From positions 1 to 55,565 of the forward strand of contig JAZRFV010000057.1 of assembly GCA_045643825.1 (NCBI GenBank): 55,565 bases of DNA. Reading direction: 5' to 3'. This DNA comes from Scatosoma sp045643825. GTDB taxonomy: Bacteria; Bacillota; Clostridia; Christensenellales; Borkfalkiaceae. The translations under genes were made by a program, and so were the position numbers. Under the pieces are notes generated by a model. The model had not been told where the DNA came from and made no database searches. It was given only the letters and a program-made list of their open reading frames with translations. Numbering within the stretch: the stretch's first letter is position 1; each line of letters starts with the position of its first letter. Shown piece by piece: positions 25,232-34,419 of the stretch.

Positions 25232-26335
25232 TTATCTCTTCTTCAATTCCTTATACGCCAAGTAGAGCGCGTATTGAATTGCTTTTTCCGTAATTTCTTC
25301 GCGCGAGCCGTTAAAGTGGTATTGATACACGCGCACCTTCTCAAGCGTGCCTACCGCAATAAAGCACAGCCCTACAGGTAAGCCCGATCCGTCCGAGTTG
25401 GGACCAGCCAGCCCCGTCGTAGCAACGGCGATATCGCAATTGCCTGTTTTTAACAGCCCTGCGACCATCTCATAGGCGGTTTTTTCCGACACCGCACCAA
25501 AGCTTTTCAAGGTTTCAGGTGAAACACCCAAACGATGCATCTTTGAACGCTCGTCGTAAGTATTTAGACCTTCAAAGTACACCTTGCTTGCACCCGATAC
25601 GGAGGTAATCCTTTTTGCAATTCCACCGCCCGTAAAGGATTCCGCCACACTCAACCTTCTTTCGCGCACCTTCAAAAGGGAAACAAGCTGTTCCTCCAAC
25701 GAAACGTCCTCCATTGCGTAAAGGCTGCTCTCTAATTCTTCTATAAGAGTACGCAAAAGCTCTTCCAAAAACGGTTTTGAAATAGTTTCGTCGTAGCGAA
25801 TTTTGAGGATATCCTCGTCGTAAACGCGTACATGGTGGCAGGTAATATGATTTTTAGCCGTTTTTTCCACCATATCGATAAGTTGTCCTATATGCACCGC
25901 ATTTGCACCTACGGTACGCAAGGTTATCGAAGAATGTTTACCCGTTTCCTTCCTTTTTAGGTAAGGAAGAATACTACTTTTTACAAAGCCCACGCCCGTA
26001 TCCGATCCGTCATCGGAGCATACAAACAAGCTTGTCCCATCCAGCTCATAGATAGCCGAACCGTTCTCTTTTACGACACAGTTCCATCTTGAAAGGAGCG
26101 CATTTACCTTTTCAAGAAACTCCTTTTCAACCGCAAGCAATACATTGTTATAGGCTTTTCTTACGTCTTGTAAAACCGTCCCTATTTCCGCAAGCTTGTC
26201 TTGAGAAAGAAGACGGATTTCTTCCATATCGTAGCCCTGCGAGGATAAAGCCTTCAAAAGGGATTTCACGCCGTCAACCGCATAGAAGGAAGGGTTTTTA
26301 CGCAATAGGATACAAGCGTTTTTCACAACGTCCAT
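25232..26335 (-). CDS. cinA: CinA-family protein with divergent N terminus (nicotinamide-nucleotide amidase C-terminal domain)
   Basis: A 367-residue protein. The C-terminal part (about 215-367) is a good CinA/PncC amidase domain: LSVAESFTGGGIAKRI (usual SCTGG), GLNTYDERSKMHRLGV, GAVSEKTAYEM and ATTGLAGPNSDGSGLPVG. PncC domains convert nicotinamide mononucleotide to nicotinate mononucleotide. The first 210 residues replace the usual MoaB-like domain: the typical opening (EIIxxGTELLLG) and GGLGPT motif are not visible, so that half has probably lost its cofactor-binding site. Family length is about 410. It starts 2 bases after pgsA's stop and has the classic pgsA-cinA-recA order. Confidence 0.85.
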   Translation of the reverse strand: MDVVKNACILLRKNPSFYAVDGVKSLLKALSSQGYDMEEIRLLSQDKLAEIGTVLQDVRKAYNNVLLAVEKEFLEKVNALLSRWNCVVKENGSAIYELDGTSLFVCSDDGSDTGVGFVKSSILPYLKRKETGKHSSITLRTVGANAVHIGQLIDMVEKTAKNHITCHHVRVYDEDILKIRYDETISKPFLEELLRTLIEELESSLYAMEDVSLEEQLVSLLKVRERRLSVAESFTGGGIAKRITSVSGASKVYFEGLNTYDERSKMHRLGVSPETLKSFGAVSEKTAYEMVAGLLKTGNCDIAVATTGLAGPNSDGSGLPVGLCFIAVGTLEKVRVYQYHFNGSREEITEKAIQYALYLAYKELKKR

Positions 26336-26337
26336 CC

Positions 26338-26961
26338 TTATTTATCCTTCAAAACCTGCTTGTTTTTTACAACGTAAGAAACGCCCGAAAGAATGGTTAA
26401 AACGGTCGCAACTGCAAACAACGCAAAGCCTACCCAAGCAATATAAGTTGCCCAAGGAACTGCATATTCAATAGGCGTAATATCCGCAATACCAGCCGCA
26501 AAAATCAAGACGAAAATAGCAACGTCTTGACAAGCCGCTTTATATTTGCCGAGCTTTTCCGCAGCCATAATAACACCGTTTGCAGCCGCAATTTGACGGA
26601 AGGCGCTGATAATCAACTCTCGCGCCATAATAATGCAAATGCAAATTGCCGTAGCAACGTAAATCGCTTCACCGGATGCACCAAACAATGCAAACAAGCT
26701 GCCCTGCATCGTCAAAATCAAAATCATCGCCGTAGAAACCAACACCTTATCGGCGATGGGATCGAGGAATTTGCCAAGGTTCGTCACAAGCCCACGAGAG
26801 CGAGCGATCTTACCATCGATAAAATCGGTACAAGCCGCAATAGCAAAGATAATTGCCGCAATCCCAAAAGCGAAGGGTATAATGCCGTCAAGGAAAAATA
26901 CCGCAACGAACACGGGAATCAATAAAATTCTTGTCAACGAAATTTTATTAGGTAAATTCAT
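26338..26961 (-). CDS. pgsA: CDP-diacylglycerol-glycerol-3-phosphate 3-phosphatidyltransferase
   Basis: A 207-residue integral membrane enzyme making phosphatidylglycerophosphate. The CDP-alcohol phosphotransferase signature is complete: D46-xx-DG-xx-AR-x8-G-xxx-D-xxx-D in TDFIDGKIARSRGLVTNLGKFLDPIADK read in parts. About five to six membrane segments. It overlaps the end of rimO by 14 bases. In Firmicutes pgsA next to cinA and recA is the phosphatidylglycerophosphate synthase. Confidence 0.94.
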   Translation of the reverse strand: MNLPNKISLTRILLIPVFVAVFFLDGIIPFAFGIAAIIFAIAACTDFIDGKIARSRGLVTNLGKFLDPIADKVLVSTAMILILTMQGSLFALFGASGEAIYVATAICICIIMARELIISAFRQIAAANGVIMAAEKLGKYKAACQDVAIFVLIFAAGIADITPIEYAVPWATYIAWVGFALFAVATVLTILSGVSYVVKNKQVLKDK

Positions 26962-28300
26962 AATTCAATTCTCCTTCATAATCGTCTGTATGTCCGTATA
27001 AATCATAGCTGTCCGCTTGGTCAACCGTTATCATATAACGTTCGCCCTGCATGGCTTCACCTGCGTAGAAATATACCTTACCGTCAATATCGGGTGCGCT
27101 GAAATACGCCCTACCGACAAAACAGCCTTTTTCATAATCAATGCCGTCGCAAAGCACCTCGATTTCCTTTCCAACAAAACCCGAAAGGATCTCCGCCGCA
27201 ATTTCACCCTGCGCCTTATACAAAGCCGCAACACGGCGCTTTTTCGTAGCGTGGTGCACCTGCGGTTTCAAGCGATAAGCCCCAGTATCAGGTTCCTTCG
27301 AGTAAGCGAAGAAACCACAGTTAAACAGCTTCGCTTCCTTGACAAAGTCAAGCATTCCCTCGAATTCTTCCTCCGTTTCCGTGGGGAACCCCGATATGAA
27401 CGTGGAGCGAATGGCGATACCAGGTACGCGTTGACGCAATTTTTTAAAGAGCGCAAGGTACCCTTCGCGCGTTCCCTTTCGGTTCATCAGCTTCAGCACG
27501 CGGTTTTCCGAATGTTGCAAAGGGATGTCCATATATTTGATGATTTTAGGGTTACTTGCTATTTCGTCAATCAGCTCGTCCGTGATTACGTCAGGGTAGC
27601 AATAGAGCAAACGAATGGATTGGATATTGTCAAGCGCGGATAATTTTTGCAACAATTCCACAAAGGAATTTTTACCATACAAATCCTCGCCGTATCTTGT
27701 GGTGTCTTGTGCAACCAAAATCAGTTCCGCAACGTCACCAAGCTCCTTTGCCTCCTGCAACAAGTCTTCCATGCGATACGAACGGTATTTACCGCGGATC
27801 TTGGGGATCAAACAATAGGTACAATGGTTGTAACAGCCATCGGCAATTTTTAAATATGCAAAATGCTCGTCCGTCGTCAAAACGCGGTCTTGGATGTAAC
27901 CATCACATCCCTGCCCTACGTAATTTTGGCGTTCGCCCTGCTTGTAAGAGTTCTCCAACGCCTCAAAAATTTTCTCATAATCATTGATGCCCAAGAAGAT
28001 ATCTACCTCTTGCAAGGGTACAAACAATTCGCCGATAAACTTTTGCGGAAGGCAACCCGTCACAACAAGTTTTTCCAAGTTGCCTGCCTTATAATCAGCA
28101 CATTCTAACACCGTTTCAATGGCTTCCTCTCGTGCGGATTGTAAAAAGGCACAGGTATTGACGATAACAATTTGTGCCTTAGACAAATCGTCCGTCAAAG
28201 CGTACCCCCTTGCTTTAATCAATCCAAGGAGCTTTTCCGAATCGACACGATTTTTATCGCACCCGAGGGAAATCACACCGAATAATTTCTTCGATAACAT
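26948..28300 (-). CDS. rimO: Ribosomal protein S12 methylthiotransferase
   Basis: A 450-residue radical SAM methylthiotransferase. N-terminal cluster cysteines C14, C50 and C83 (SLGCDKNRVD, VNTC, TGCLPQ). Radical SAM motif C156xxxC160xxC163 (GCYNHCTYC) and a C-terminal TRAM domain. RGKYRSYRMEDLL is the RimO form, which separates it from MiaB and MtaB. Its leader carries a hairpin at 28320-28338 (8-bp stem, 3-base loop) ahead of the ribosome binding site. First gene of rimO-pgsA-cinA-recA. Confidence 0.94.
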   Translation of the reverse strand: MLSKKLFGVISLGCDKNRVDSEKLLGLIKARGYALTDDLSKAQIVIVNTCAFLQSAREEAIETVLECADYKAGNLEKLVVTGCLPQKFIGELFVPLQEVDIFLGINDYEKIFEALENSYKQGERQNYVGQGCDGYIQDRVLTTDEHFAYLKIADGCYNHCTYCLIPKIRGKYRSYRMEDLLQEAKELGDVAELILVAQDTTRYGEDLYGKNSFVELLQKLSALDNIQSIRLLYCYPDVITDELIDEIASNPKIIKYMDIPLQHSENRVLKLMNRKGTREGYLALFKKLRQRVPGIAIRSTFISGFPTETEEEFEGMLDFVKEAKLFNCGFFAYSKEPDTGAYRLKPQVHHATKKRRVAALYKAQGEIAAEILSGFVGKEIEVLCDGIDYEKGCFVGRAYFSAPDIDGKVYFYAGEAMQGERYMITVDQADSYDLYGHTDDYEGELNYEFT

Positions 28301-28369
28301 AGTCTACCTTTTTACGCAAGGACATACACAGTATGCCCTCGCGCTTTGTTATATATTTATACTTTTCGC

Positions 28370-31300
28370 TTACAAAGGTCCAAATTCACGTTCGAATTCT
28401 TCTTTGCTAATCAAAACCTTTCTCGCCTTTGCGCCATCGAAGGGCGAAATGAAATGATTATCCTCCATCCACTCGATAATATTCCCCGCACGGTTGTAAC
28501 CAACGCCACACTTACGCTGAATCATCGAGATAGAAGCACTACCACTCAAAATTACGTGGCGCAAAGCATCAATGCACATGGGATCGAAGCTACTCTTGTC
28601 CGCAGGGCCCGATTCGTCACCGCCTGCACGCGTATTGTTGATATACGCCGTCGCTTCTTCGTCGTAATACGCTTCGTTGTTTTCCTTAATAAAGTCAACA
28701 ACCCTTTGCGAATCGGAAGGCGAAATGAAGGCACTTTGCACACGGACGGGGGTGTTGATACCCGGCATCGAATACAAGAAGTCGCCCTTGCCAAGCAATT
28801 TTTGTGCACCCGACTGGTCGAGGATAACACGAGAGTCTACATCCGATGCAACCGCAAATGCGATACGGGTGGAAAGGTTACTCTTGATAACGCCCGTAAT
28901 AACGTCCGCGGAAGGACGCTGGGTTGCAACAATCAAGTGAATACCTGCCGCACGAGCTTTTTGCGTAAGGTTTTGAATTTTGTCTTCAATATCCTTCTTC
29001 GCCGCAAGCATCAGGTCGGCAAGCTCGTCAATGATGATGACAATCTTCGGCAAGCGTTCGTTCTTTTCAAGCTTTTCGTTGTATTGATCCAAGTTTACAA
29101 CGTATTTGCCCGAACGGCTCATTTGTTCGAACAAGGTATAACGGCGGTTCATTTCACCGATTGCCCAGTTCAAGCTTTGTACCGCTTTGTTTACGTCGGT
29201 GATGATTTCATTGATCATCAAGTGCGGTAAGTTGTTGTACAAAACAAACTCCGTCTTCTTGGGATCGATCAAAATCAAACGCAATTCTTCAGGCGAATAT
29301 TTGTAAATCATACTTACAATCAACGCACCGAGGAACACACTCTTACCAGAGCCAGAAGAACCTGCAACGAGCAAGTGAATCATTTTGGAAATATCGCCGT
29401 AAACCTTGGCGTTGGCTACGTTTTTACCCATCGCAAACATCAAGGAACCATTAGAGGCATTTACAAAGGTATTACCCGAAAGCATGCACCCAAGCTGAAC
29501 GAATTGTCTTTCCTTGTTCGGCACCTCGATACTTACAACGCCGTCCTCGTAGTTGGGGTAAATACTTACACCGCTCGAATGCAAGCTAATCGCAATCGAT
29601 TGATCCAACGAAAGAATCTTTCTCGGCGATACGCTTCTGGGTAAGGCTACGTTATATCTCGTAACGGTAGGACCGAAAGTAACCGAGGCAATCGTTGCGC
29701 CCGTTACCTTAAATTCTTCCAGCGTAGCGATAATATTCGCCTTCGTTTCCTCTACCTCTTCCTCGTTTTGCAACGGCTCGATATCACGGCAATCGAAATC
29801 GTCGAGGGATACACGCTTATAAGGGCGAATTACACGAGGTTTTTTAGGCGCTTCGGGTTCCTTGGGAGGCTCGGGCAACACCGTACCTCTACCAAGCCCT
29901 CTACCGCCGTCTCTATCCGTCAACCCTAAATAGCTGGCAGGGGTATTGTTAGAACCACGCTCGCTAATATCCATTTCCTCTTCCCTCGGAGAAAGCCCAC
30001 GCGTATCCAACGAATCTCTTGAGGTTAAAACGTCGCGGGAGTTCAATTCGTTTCTCGTAGGGATATCACGGGTATCCAACGAGTAAGGATCTTCCTCATC
30101 CTCGTCAAATACGTTTGCCCCCAAACGGGAATCTTCCTCTCTACCCAAAAACTCCGTTCTTCCAAAGCCCGTTTCACCACGGTCAGGGATTACGGAAGGT
30201 TCTTCTTCGCCAAAGCCTCTTACGGTGAAATTGTCGTCTCTTGTGGGGATATCGCCCATTTGTTCTACCAAACGAGGATTTTCCGTCGAGAACAAATCCA
30301 TAAAATCGTGACGGCGGTAAGGTTTTTCCTCTACCGTTTCCGTCGGCGTTTCAACAACGGGCGTTTCCTCCGCAGTAACTCGACCAAGGTCTAAATATTC
30401 CTCTTTGCGAGGTTGGTCGAAGGTAGGCGTTTCCATTGTAGGATACGAAGGTTCTTGATAAGCAGGTTGCTCGTCAATATAAGGCAACGGCTCGATCGCC
30501 TCTTCTTTTTGAGGTTCCTCTACGGGGGTAATCACCGTCGCGGGACGATAAATGGGCGATTCTTCGTTTACCGAATTTTCATACGCCTTGGTGTAAGAAG
30601 GAATAAAGCCCTCGTTCGAAGGGAAATCCATCGGTTGCATCGAACGGTTATTCGCCCTGGAATTGGGATCAAACATACCGTTTCTTCTAAAGTTTTCAAC
30701 AGGATCGCCACCAAACAAAATCTCACGGCTGGTTTGTGGCTGACGAGGAGTTTCCTCTTCAGGCTGAAGCTCGTCCATACGGCCAAAAGGCGAATATACG
30801 TTGGAGGTTGCTGTTTTTGCCTCGTGGGTAAAGGTTTGAGGGGCCTCTACCACGGGGTGTACCACTTGTTGCGCAGGTGCGGACGTAGGTTGAACCGCTA
30901 CCTGTTGCGTTTGCTGTACTTCTTTTACAGGCTCTGCCTTTCTTACCGCTTTTGCCTTCGGTTCCGCGGGATTTTTAATGTGCAAATAGGTGATATATCC
31001 AAAGAACAACGCACAAAGGGAGAAGAGCACGATTGCGCCCACGTTGGACATCACCGCCGACACGCCGTATACAATTAAACCGCCAATCCAACCTGCGGGG
31101 GTTGCCTTGGCGAAAACGTCACTTGCTGACAAGCATGCCGCCAAGTAATTTTCACGAGGCCACGTAAATGTCACCGCCGCGTGCGTAATCAATACGCCAC
31201 AAATCAACGTACACACAAGAGAGGTTGCCATACGTCTATTGCTTACCAAACGTTTCCCTAAAAGTCCCGTTACGGAAAGGTAAATCACCGCCAATAAAAC

Positions 31301-31507
31301 GGGGTAAACGCAATAACCGAACAGCCCTGCAAAATAGCTGTAAATATTAATCCCCAAGTCGCCGAAGATATACGGCCCCGTGCAGGCGATAAGCAGGACA
31401 AGGAAGGCGAACATCGCGAAAGTAGCACACAAACTCTCCTTGGTTACAAGCAAAGATTCTCGTCTGCTTTCTTTCGTTTTTATATTTTTTTGATTTTGTT
31501 TTCTCAA
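28370..31507 (-). CDS. ftsK: DNA translocase FtsK/SpoIIIE
   Basis: A 1045-residue septal DNA pump. The start was set at TTG 31507 since AAGGAGG stands 8 bases before it; the longer frame runs through the promoter. Four or five N-terminal membrane segments (about 30-185) are followed by an unusually long, disordered, Pro/Glu/Gln- and Arg-rich linker (about 200-590). The motor follows: Walker A GSSGSGKS near 690, IIIDELADLM, ATQRPSADVITG and the DSRVILDQSGAQKLLGKGD segment. A winged-helix gamma domain (MIQRKCGVGYNRAGNIIEWME) closes the protein. FtsK versus SpoIIIE cannot be decided. It has its own promoter. Confidence 0.95.
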   Translation of the reverse strand: MRKQNQKNIKTKESRRESLLVTKESLCATFAMFAFLVLLIACTGPYIFGDLGINIYSYFAGLFGYCVYPVLLAVIYLSVTGLLGKRLVSNRRMATSLVCTLICGVLITHAAVTFTWPRENYLAACLSASDVFAKATPAGWIGGLIVYGVSAVMSNVGAIVLFSLCALFFGYITYLHIKNPAEPKAKAVRKAEPVKEVQQTQQVAVQPTSAPAQQVVHPVVEAPQTFTHEAKTATSNVYSPFGRMDELQPEEETPRQPQTSREILFGGDPVENFRRNGMFDPNSRANNRSMQPMDFPSNEGFIPSYTKAYENSVNEESPIYRPATVITPVEEPQKEEAIEPLPYIDEQPAYQEPSYPTMETPTFDQPRKEEYLDLGRVTAEETPVVETPTETVEEKPYRRHDFMDLFSTENPRLVEQMGDIPTRDDNFTVRGFGEEEPSVIPDRGETGFGRTEFLGREEDSRLGANVFDEDEEDPYSLDTRDIPTRNELNSRDVLTSRDSLDTRGLSPREEEMDISERGSNNTPASYLGLTDRDGGRGLGRGTVLPEPPKEPEAPKKPRVIRPYKRVSLDDFDCRDIEPLQNEEEVEETKANIIATLEEFKVTGATIASVTFGPTVTRYNVALPRSVSPRKILSLDQSIAISLHSSGVSIYPNYEDGVVSIEVPNKERQFVQLGCMLSGNTFVNASNGSLMFAMGKNVANAKVYGDISKMIHLLVAGSSGSGKSVFLGALIVSMIYKYSPEELRLILIDPKKTEFVLYNNLPHLMINEIITDVNKAVQSLNWAIGEMNRRYTLFEQMSRSGKYVVNLDQYNEKLEKNERLPKIVIIIDELADLMLAAKKDIEDKIQNLTQKARAAGIHLIVATQRPSADVITGVIKSNLSTRIAFAVASDVDSRVILDQSGAQKLLGKGDFLYSMPGINTPVRVQSAFISPSDSQRVVDFIKENNEAYYDEEATAYINNTRAGGDESGPADKSSFDPMCIDALRHVILSGSASISMIQRKCGVGYNRAGNIIEWMEDNHFISPFDGAKARKVLISKEEFEREFGPL

Positions 31508-31547
31508 AATATTCCCCTCCTTTTTCTCGCGAGTTTTATACCTGAAT

Positions 31548-31576
31548 ATTATAACATTTTTTTTTACATTTTTCAA
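31548..31576 (-). promoter_or_regulatory. ftsK promoter
   Basis: TTGAAA (31571-31576), 17-bp spacer, TATAAT (31548-31553), 40 bases ahead of the TTG start. It sits between the murC terminator and ftsK. Confidence 0.85.
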
Positions 31577-31587
31577 TAGTTTGAACG

Positions 31588-31640
31588 AAAAAAATAGGTG
31601 AAAAGTAGAGTTTTTTTCAACTCTTTTTCTTTTCACCTAC
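31588..31640 (-). terminator. Terminator of murC
   Basis: Long stem: AGGTGAAAAG pairs with CTTTTCACCT and, inside, AGAGTT pairs with AACTCT, with a short unpaired A/T stretch between. Seven T follow in the minus direction. It begins 11 bases after the murC stop. Confidence 0.9.
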
Positions 31641-31650
31641 CTTTTACCCT

Positions 31651-32997
31651 TTATTGAAGTTCCTTCAATAAATATTGCGCCGTATAATAGATATCACCCG
31701 CCCCGAGAAAGAGCAAAACATCCCCCTCCTTCACGGTCGATTTTATCCAAGTTTTTAAGGCGTATATGTTGTCCGCATACAAGCACCCCACCCTCTCGGC
31801 AAGGCGTTCCGCACTACCCTCCCTATCGTAAAATTCCCTTGCAGGGTAGGTCTTATATACCAACAAATCTTTTATCGGTTTCAACGCCTCGACAAAATCG
31901 TCCATTAACAGTTTTGTCCGTGAAAACGTATGCGGTTGAAAGACGACGTAGAGGTTCCTTTTTGCAAGACCTTTTGCCGTTGTCACCGTAGAAGTTATCT
32001 CCCTTGGATGATGGGCGTAATCACAAATAAAGCTCACCCCACGCCATACCCCTATCCGCTCAAACCTACGCTTTACCGCCGTAAAATTTCGCAAGCCCCT
32101 TGCGATACTTTCTCCGTCAAAGCCAAACGAACGAGCCGAAGAAAACGCCGCCAAGGCGTTGTAGATATTACACCTGCCCACCGCATTCAATCGCACACGG
32201 CAAAGAGACTTTCCATACTCCTCTACCGTAAAAGCGTATTTCTCACCCGCGGCACGGATATCTATCGCGCGATAATCCGCCAAAGGATTGTCAATGGCAA
32301 AGGTTTGAAACCTACCCCACCTTTTACACCTTTCATCATCCCCGCAAACAAATGCCCTATCCGAACGAGCGCAAAATTGATAAAAGTTATCCTCTAAATC
32401 CTTTTCACCGTCGTAGCACTCCATGTGGTCCTTATCAATATTGAGCAATACAGAGACCGTCGGATTGAGCTTTGATAGATTTTTCTTATATTCGCATGCC
32501 TCTGTTAAGAAATATTCCGCACCTGACGAGAAATAATTGCCGAGCAAAGTATCCTCCCCGCCGATGTGCGCCGTAAACGGAACGTTTAACCCTCGAAAAA
32601 TATGCGCGCACATAGAGGTGCAGGTCGTTTTACCATGACTACCTGCAATGGCTACCACATTCGGAAATTCCTCACAAATCACCGCCAACAATTCCGCACG
32701 GGTATACACCTTTTTACCCATGTTTCGGGCGGCAATCAGCTCGATATGTTCGCACGATATCGCATCGGTATAAACGACCGCATCCGCCTCCTTCAGCTCC
32801 GCCCGAGCGACCTCCTCACCAAAGAAAACCTTTACCCCTTCTTGACGGAGATTTTCCGCCTGTTCCCCCTTCACGGCATCGCTTCCGCTGACCTTGTAAC
32901 CGCAATCCCGCAAAAACAAAGCCAAAGCGCTCATACTGATGCCACCGATACCGATAAAGTAAATGTCCTTTATATTTTTCAACCCAACCAACCGCAT
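31651..32997 (-). CDS. murC: UDP-N-acetylmuramate-L-alanine ligase
   Basis: A 448-residue cytoplasmic Mur ligase adding L-Ala to UDP-MurNAc. N-terminal Rossmann motif GIGGISMSALA, ATP loop GSHGKTT, TEACEYKKN and the C-terminal DYAHHPREI region fit MurC. It lies between ftsZ and ftsK, after a strong terminator. Its leader (32998-33061) contains a perfect 7-bp hairpin CTTATGC/GCATAAG at 33025-33041 but no clear promoter was found, so it may depend on readthrough from ftsZ or on a weak promoter. Confidence 0.95.
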   Translation of the reverse strand: MRLVGLKNIKDIYFIGIGGISMSALALFLRDCGYKVSGSDAVKGEQAENLRQEGVKVFFGEEVARAELKEADAVVYTDAISCEHIELIAARNMGKKVYTRAELLAVICEEFPNVVAIAGSHGKTTCTSMCAHIFRGLNVPFTAHIGGEDTLLGNYFSSGAEYFLTEACEYKKNLSKLNPTVSVLLNIDKDHMECYDGEKDLEDNFYQFCARSDRAFVCGDDERCKRWGRFQTFAIDNPLADYRAIDIRAAGEKYAFTVEEYGKSLCRVRLNAVGRCNIYNALAAFSSARSFGFDGESIARGLRNFTAVKRRFERIGVWRGVSFICDYAHHPREITSTVTTAKGLAKRNLYVVFQPHTFSRTKLLMDDFVEALKPIKDLLVYKTYPAREFYDREGSAERLAERVGCLYADNIYALKTWIKSTVKEGDVLLFLGAGDIYYTAQYLLKELQ

Positions 32998-33061
32998 ACA
33001 GTATTCTATTTTTCGTAAAGCCGTCTTATGCTTTGCATAAGAAAAAACTGTATTTTTGCAT

Positions 33062-33090
33062 AAAAAAAAGCGGCGACGTCGCCGCCTTTT
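33062..33090 (-). terminator. Terminator of ftsZ
   Basis: GC-rich perfect palindrome GCGGCGAC/GTCGCCGC flanked by A and T tracts; eight T follow in the minus direction. It starts within 10 bases of the ftsZ stop. The symmetric form could also work on the plus strand. Confidence 0.9.
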
Positions 33091-33096
33091 GTCTTT

Positions 33097-34419
33097 TTAA
33101 TTTTCGTCGTTGTTGTTTCTACGCATAAAGAAATCTACGAAATGAGGACGGTGTTTTCTATCCGAAGACACCTCGGGAATGGGATCGTCCGGTTCGAAAC
33201 TTTCCATCGGTTTTACAGGTGTTGCCTGCGCAGCTTGTCTTTGGTTAATCACCTCTTCAGGGGACGTATACGTACCCTGCGAGGGTTGATCAAAGGCAGG
33301 ATAATTCGGCTTGAACGATTCGGCATTTTGGTTATTATACGCATAGTCTAACTTTCTCGAAAGATTAGACGCCTGACGCAACGCTTCGTTTTGGGAATTC
33401 GCCGTAAACGTATTAGTGTTGTTGCCAAAGCCCGTTGCAATGATAACGATTTCTACCTCGTCACCCATATTTTCGTCAATACAAGCACCGAAGATTACGT
33501 TTGCGGAATAATCGATAACGTCTTTTACAAGGTTTGCCGCAACCGTTACCTCTTCCAAGCCTAAATCACTGCCACCGATTACGTTGATAATCACGGCGTT
33601 TGCACCTTCAATGGTGGTGTTAAGCAAGGGACTGCATACAGCGCAACGAACCGCTTCGTAAATACGTTTTTCACCCTTCGCAACACCGATACCCATGTGT
33701 GCCAAACCACGCCCCTTCAAGGTCGTCTTTACATCCGCAAAGTCAAGGTTAATCAAGGAAGGCTTAATGATAAGCTCTGCAATGCCACGGATACCTTGAC
33801 GGAGCACCTCGTCCGCTACCTTTAAAGCGTCCTTAAAGGAAGTGCCCTTGGGGACTACCTTTGCGATTTTATCGTTGGGAATGGTGATAAGAGAGTCAAC
33901 CGATTTTCTCAATTCCTCTACGCCCGTGAGCGCGTTGGTCATACGCAAATGCCCTTCAAAACCAAAGGGAAGCGTAGCCACCGCTACGGTCAAAATTTCC
34001 ATTTCTTTTGCTACCTTTGCAACGATAGGTGCGGCACCCGTACCCGTACCACCGCCCATACCTGCCGCAATAAAAAGCAAGTCGGTATCACGTAACGCTT
34101 CGCGGATGATTTCTACGTCCGCCTCTGCTGCTTTTTTACCTACGTTGGGATCAGCGCCTGCACCAAGACCTTTCGTCAATTCCGCACCGATTTGGATACG
34201 CTTATTCGCCTTCGAACGAGCCAAATCCTGCATATCCGTATTTACCACGATAAATTCTGCACCCTGTAAACCCGATTCGATCAATCGATTTACTGCGTTA
34301 TTCCCTGCACCGCCGACACCGATAACCTTAATTTTTGCGCCGCCAACGAGACCGCTGGGCGACGTGGGCGTAGCGGTTTGTTCCATATATCCATAATCCA
34401 AATCGTATCCGTTCATCAC
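33097..34419 (-). CDS. ftsZ: Cell division GTPase FtsZ
   Basis: A 440-residue tubulin-like GTPase forming the division ring. GVGGAGNNAVNR (34-45), the tubulin signature GGGTGTG (122-128), and NxDFADVKTTL are present. Before the GTPase core there is an N-terminal extension of about 27 residues. A flexible linker rich in N, Q and P (about 350-420) precedes a C-terminal peptide PHFVDFFMRR resembling the usual FtsA/SepF-binding tail. Start is GTG or the ATG directly after it (GTGATG). AGGAGG is inside the end of ftsA, whose UGA overlaps, so the two are translationally coupled. Confidence 0.97.
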   Translation of the reverse strand: MMNGYDLDYGYMEQTATPTSPSGLVGGAKIKVIGVGGAGNNAVNRLIESGLQGAEFIVVNTDMQDLARSKANKRIQIGAELTKGLGAGADPNVGKKAAEADVEIIREALRDTDLLFIAAGMGGGTGTGAAPIVAKVAKEMEILTVAVATLPFGFEGHLRMTNALTGVEELRKSVDSLITIPNDKIAKVVPKGTSFKDALKVADEVLRQGIRGIAELIIKPSLINLDFADVKTTLKGRGLAHMGIGVAKGEKRIYEAVRCAVCSPLLNTTIEGANAVIINVIGGSDLGLEEVTVAANLVKDVIDYSANVIFGACIDENMGDEVEIVIIATGFGNNTNTFTANSQNEALRQASNLSRKLDYAYNNQNAESFKPNYPAFDQPSQGTYTSPEEVINQRQAAQATPVKPMESFEPDDPIPEVSSDRKHRPHFVDFFMRRNNNDEN

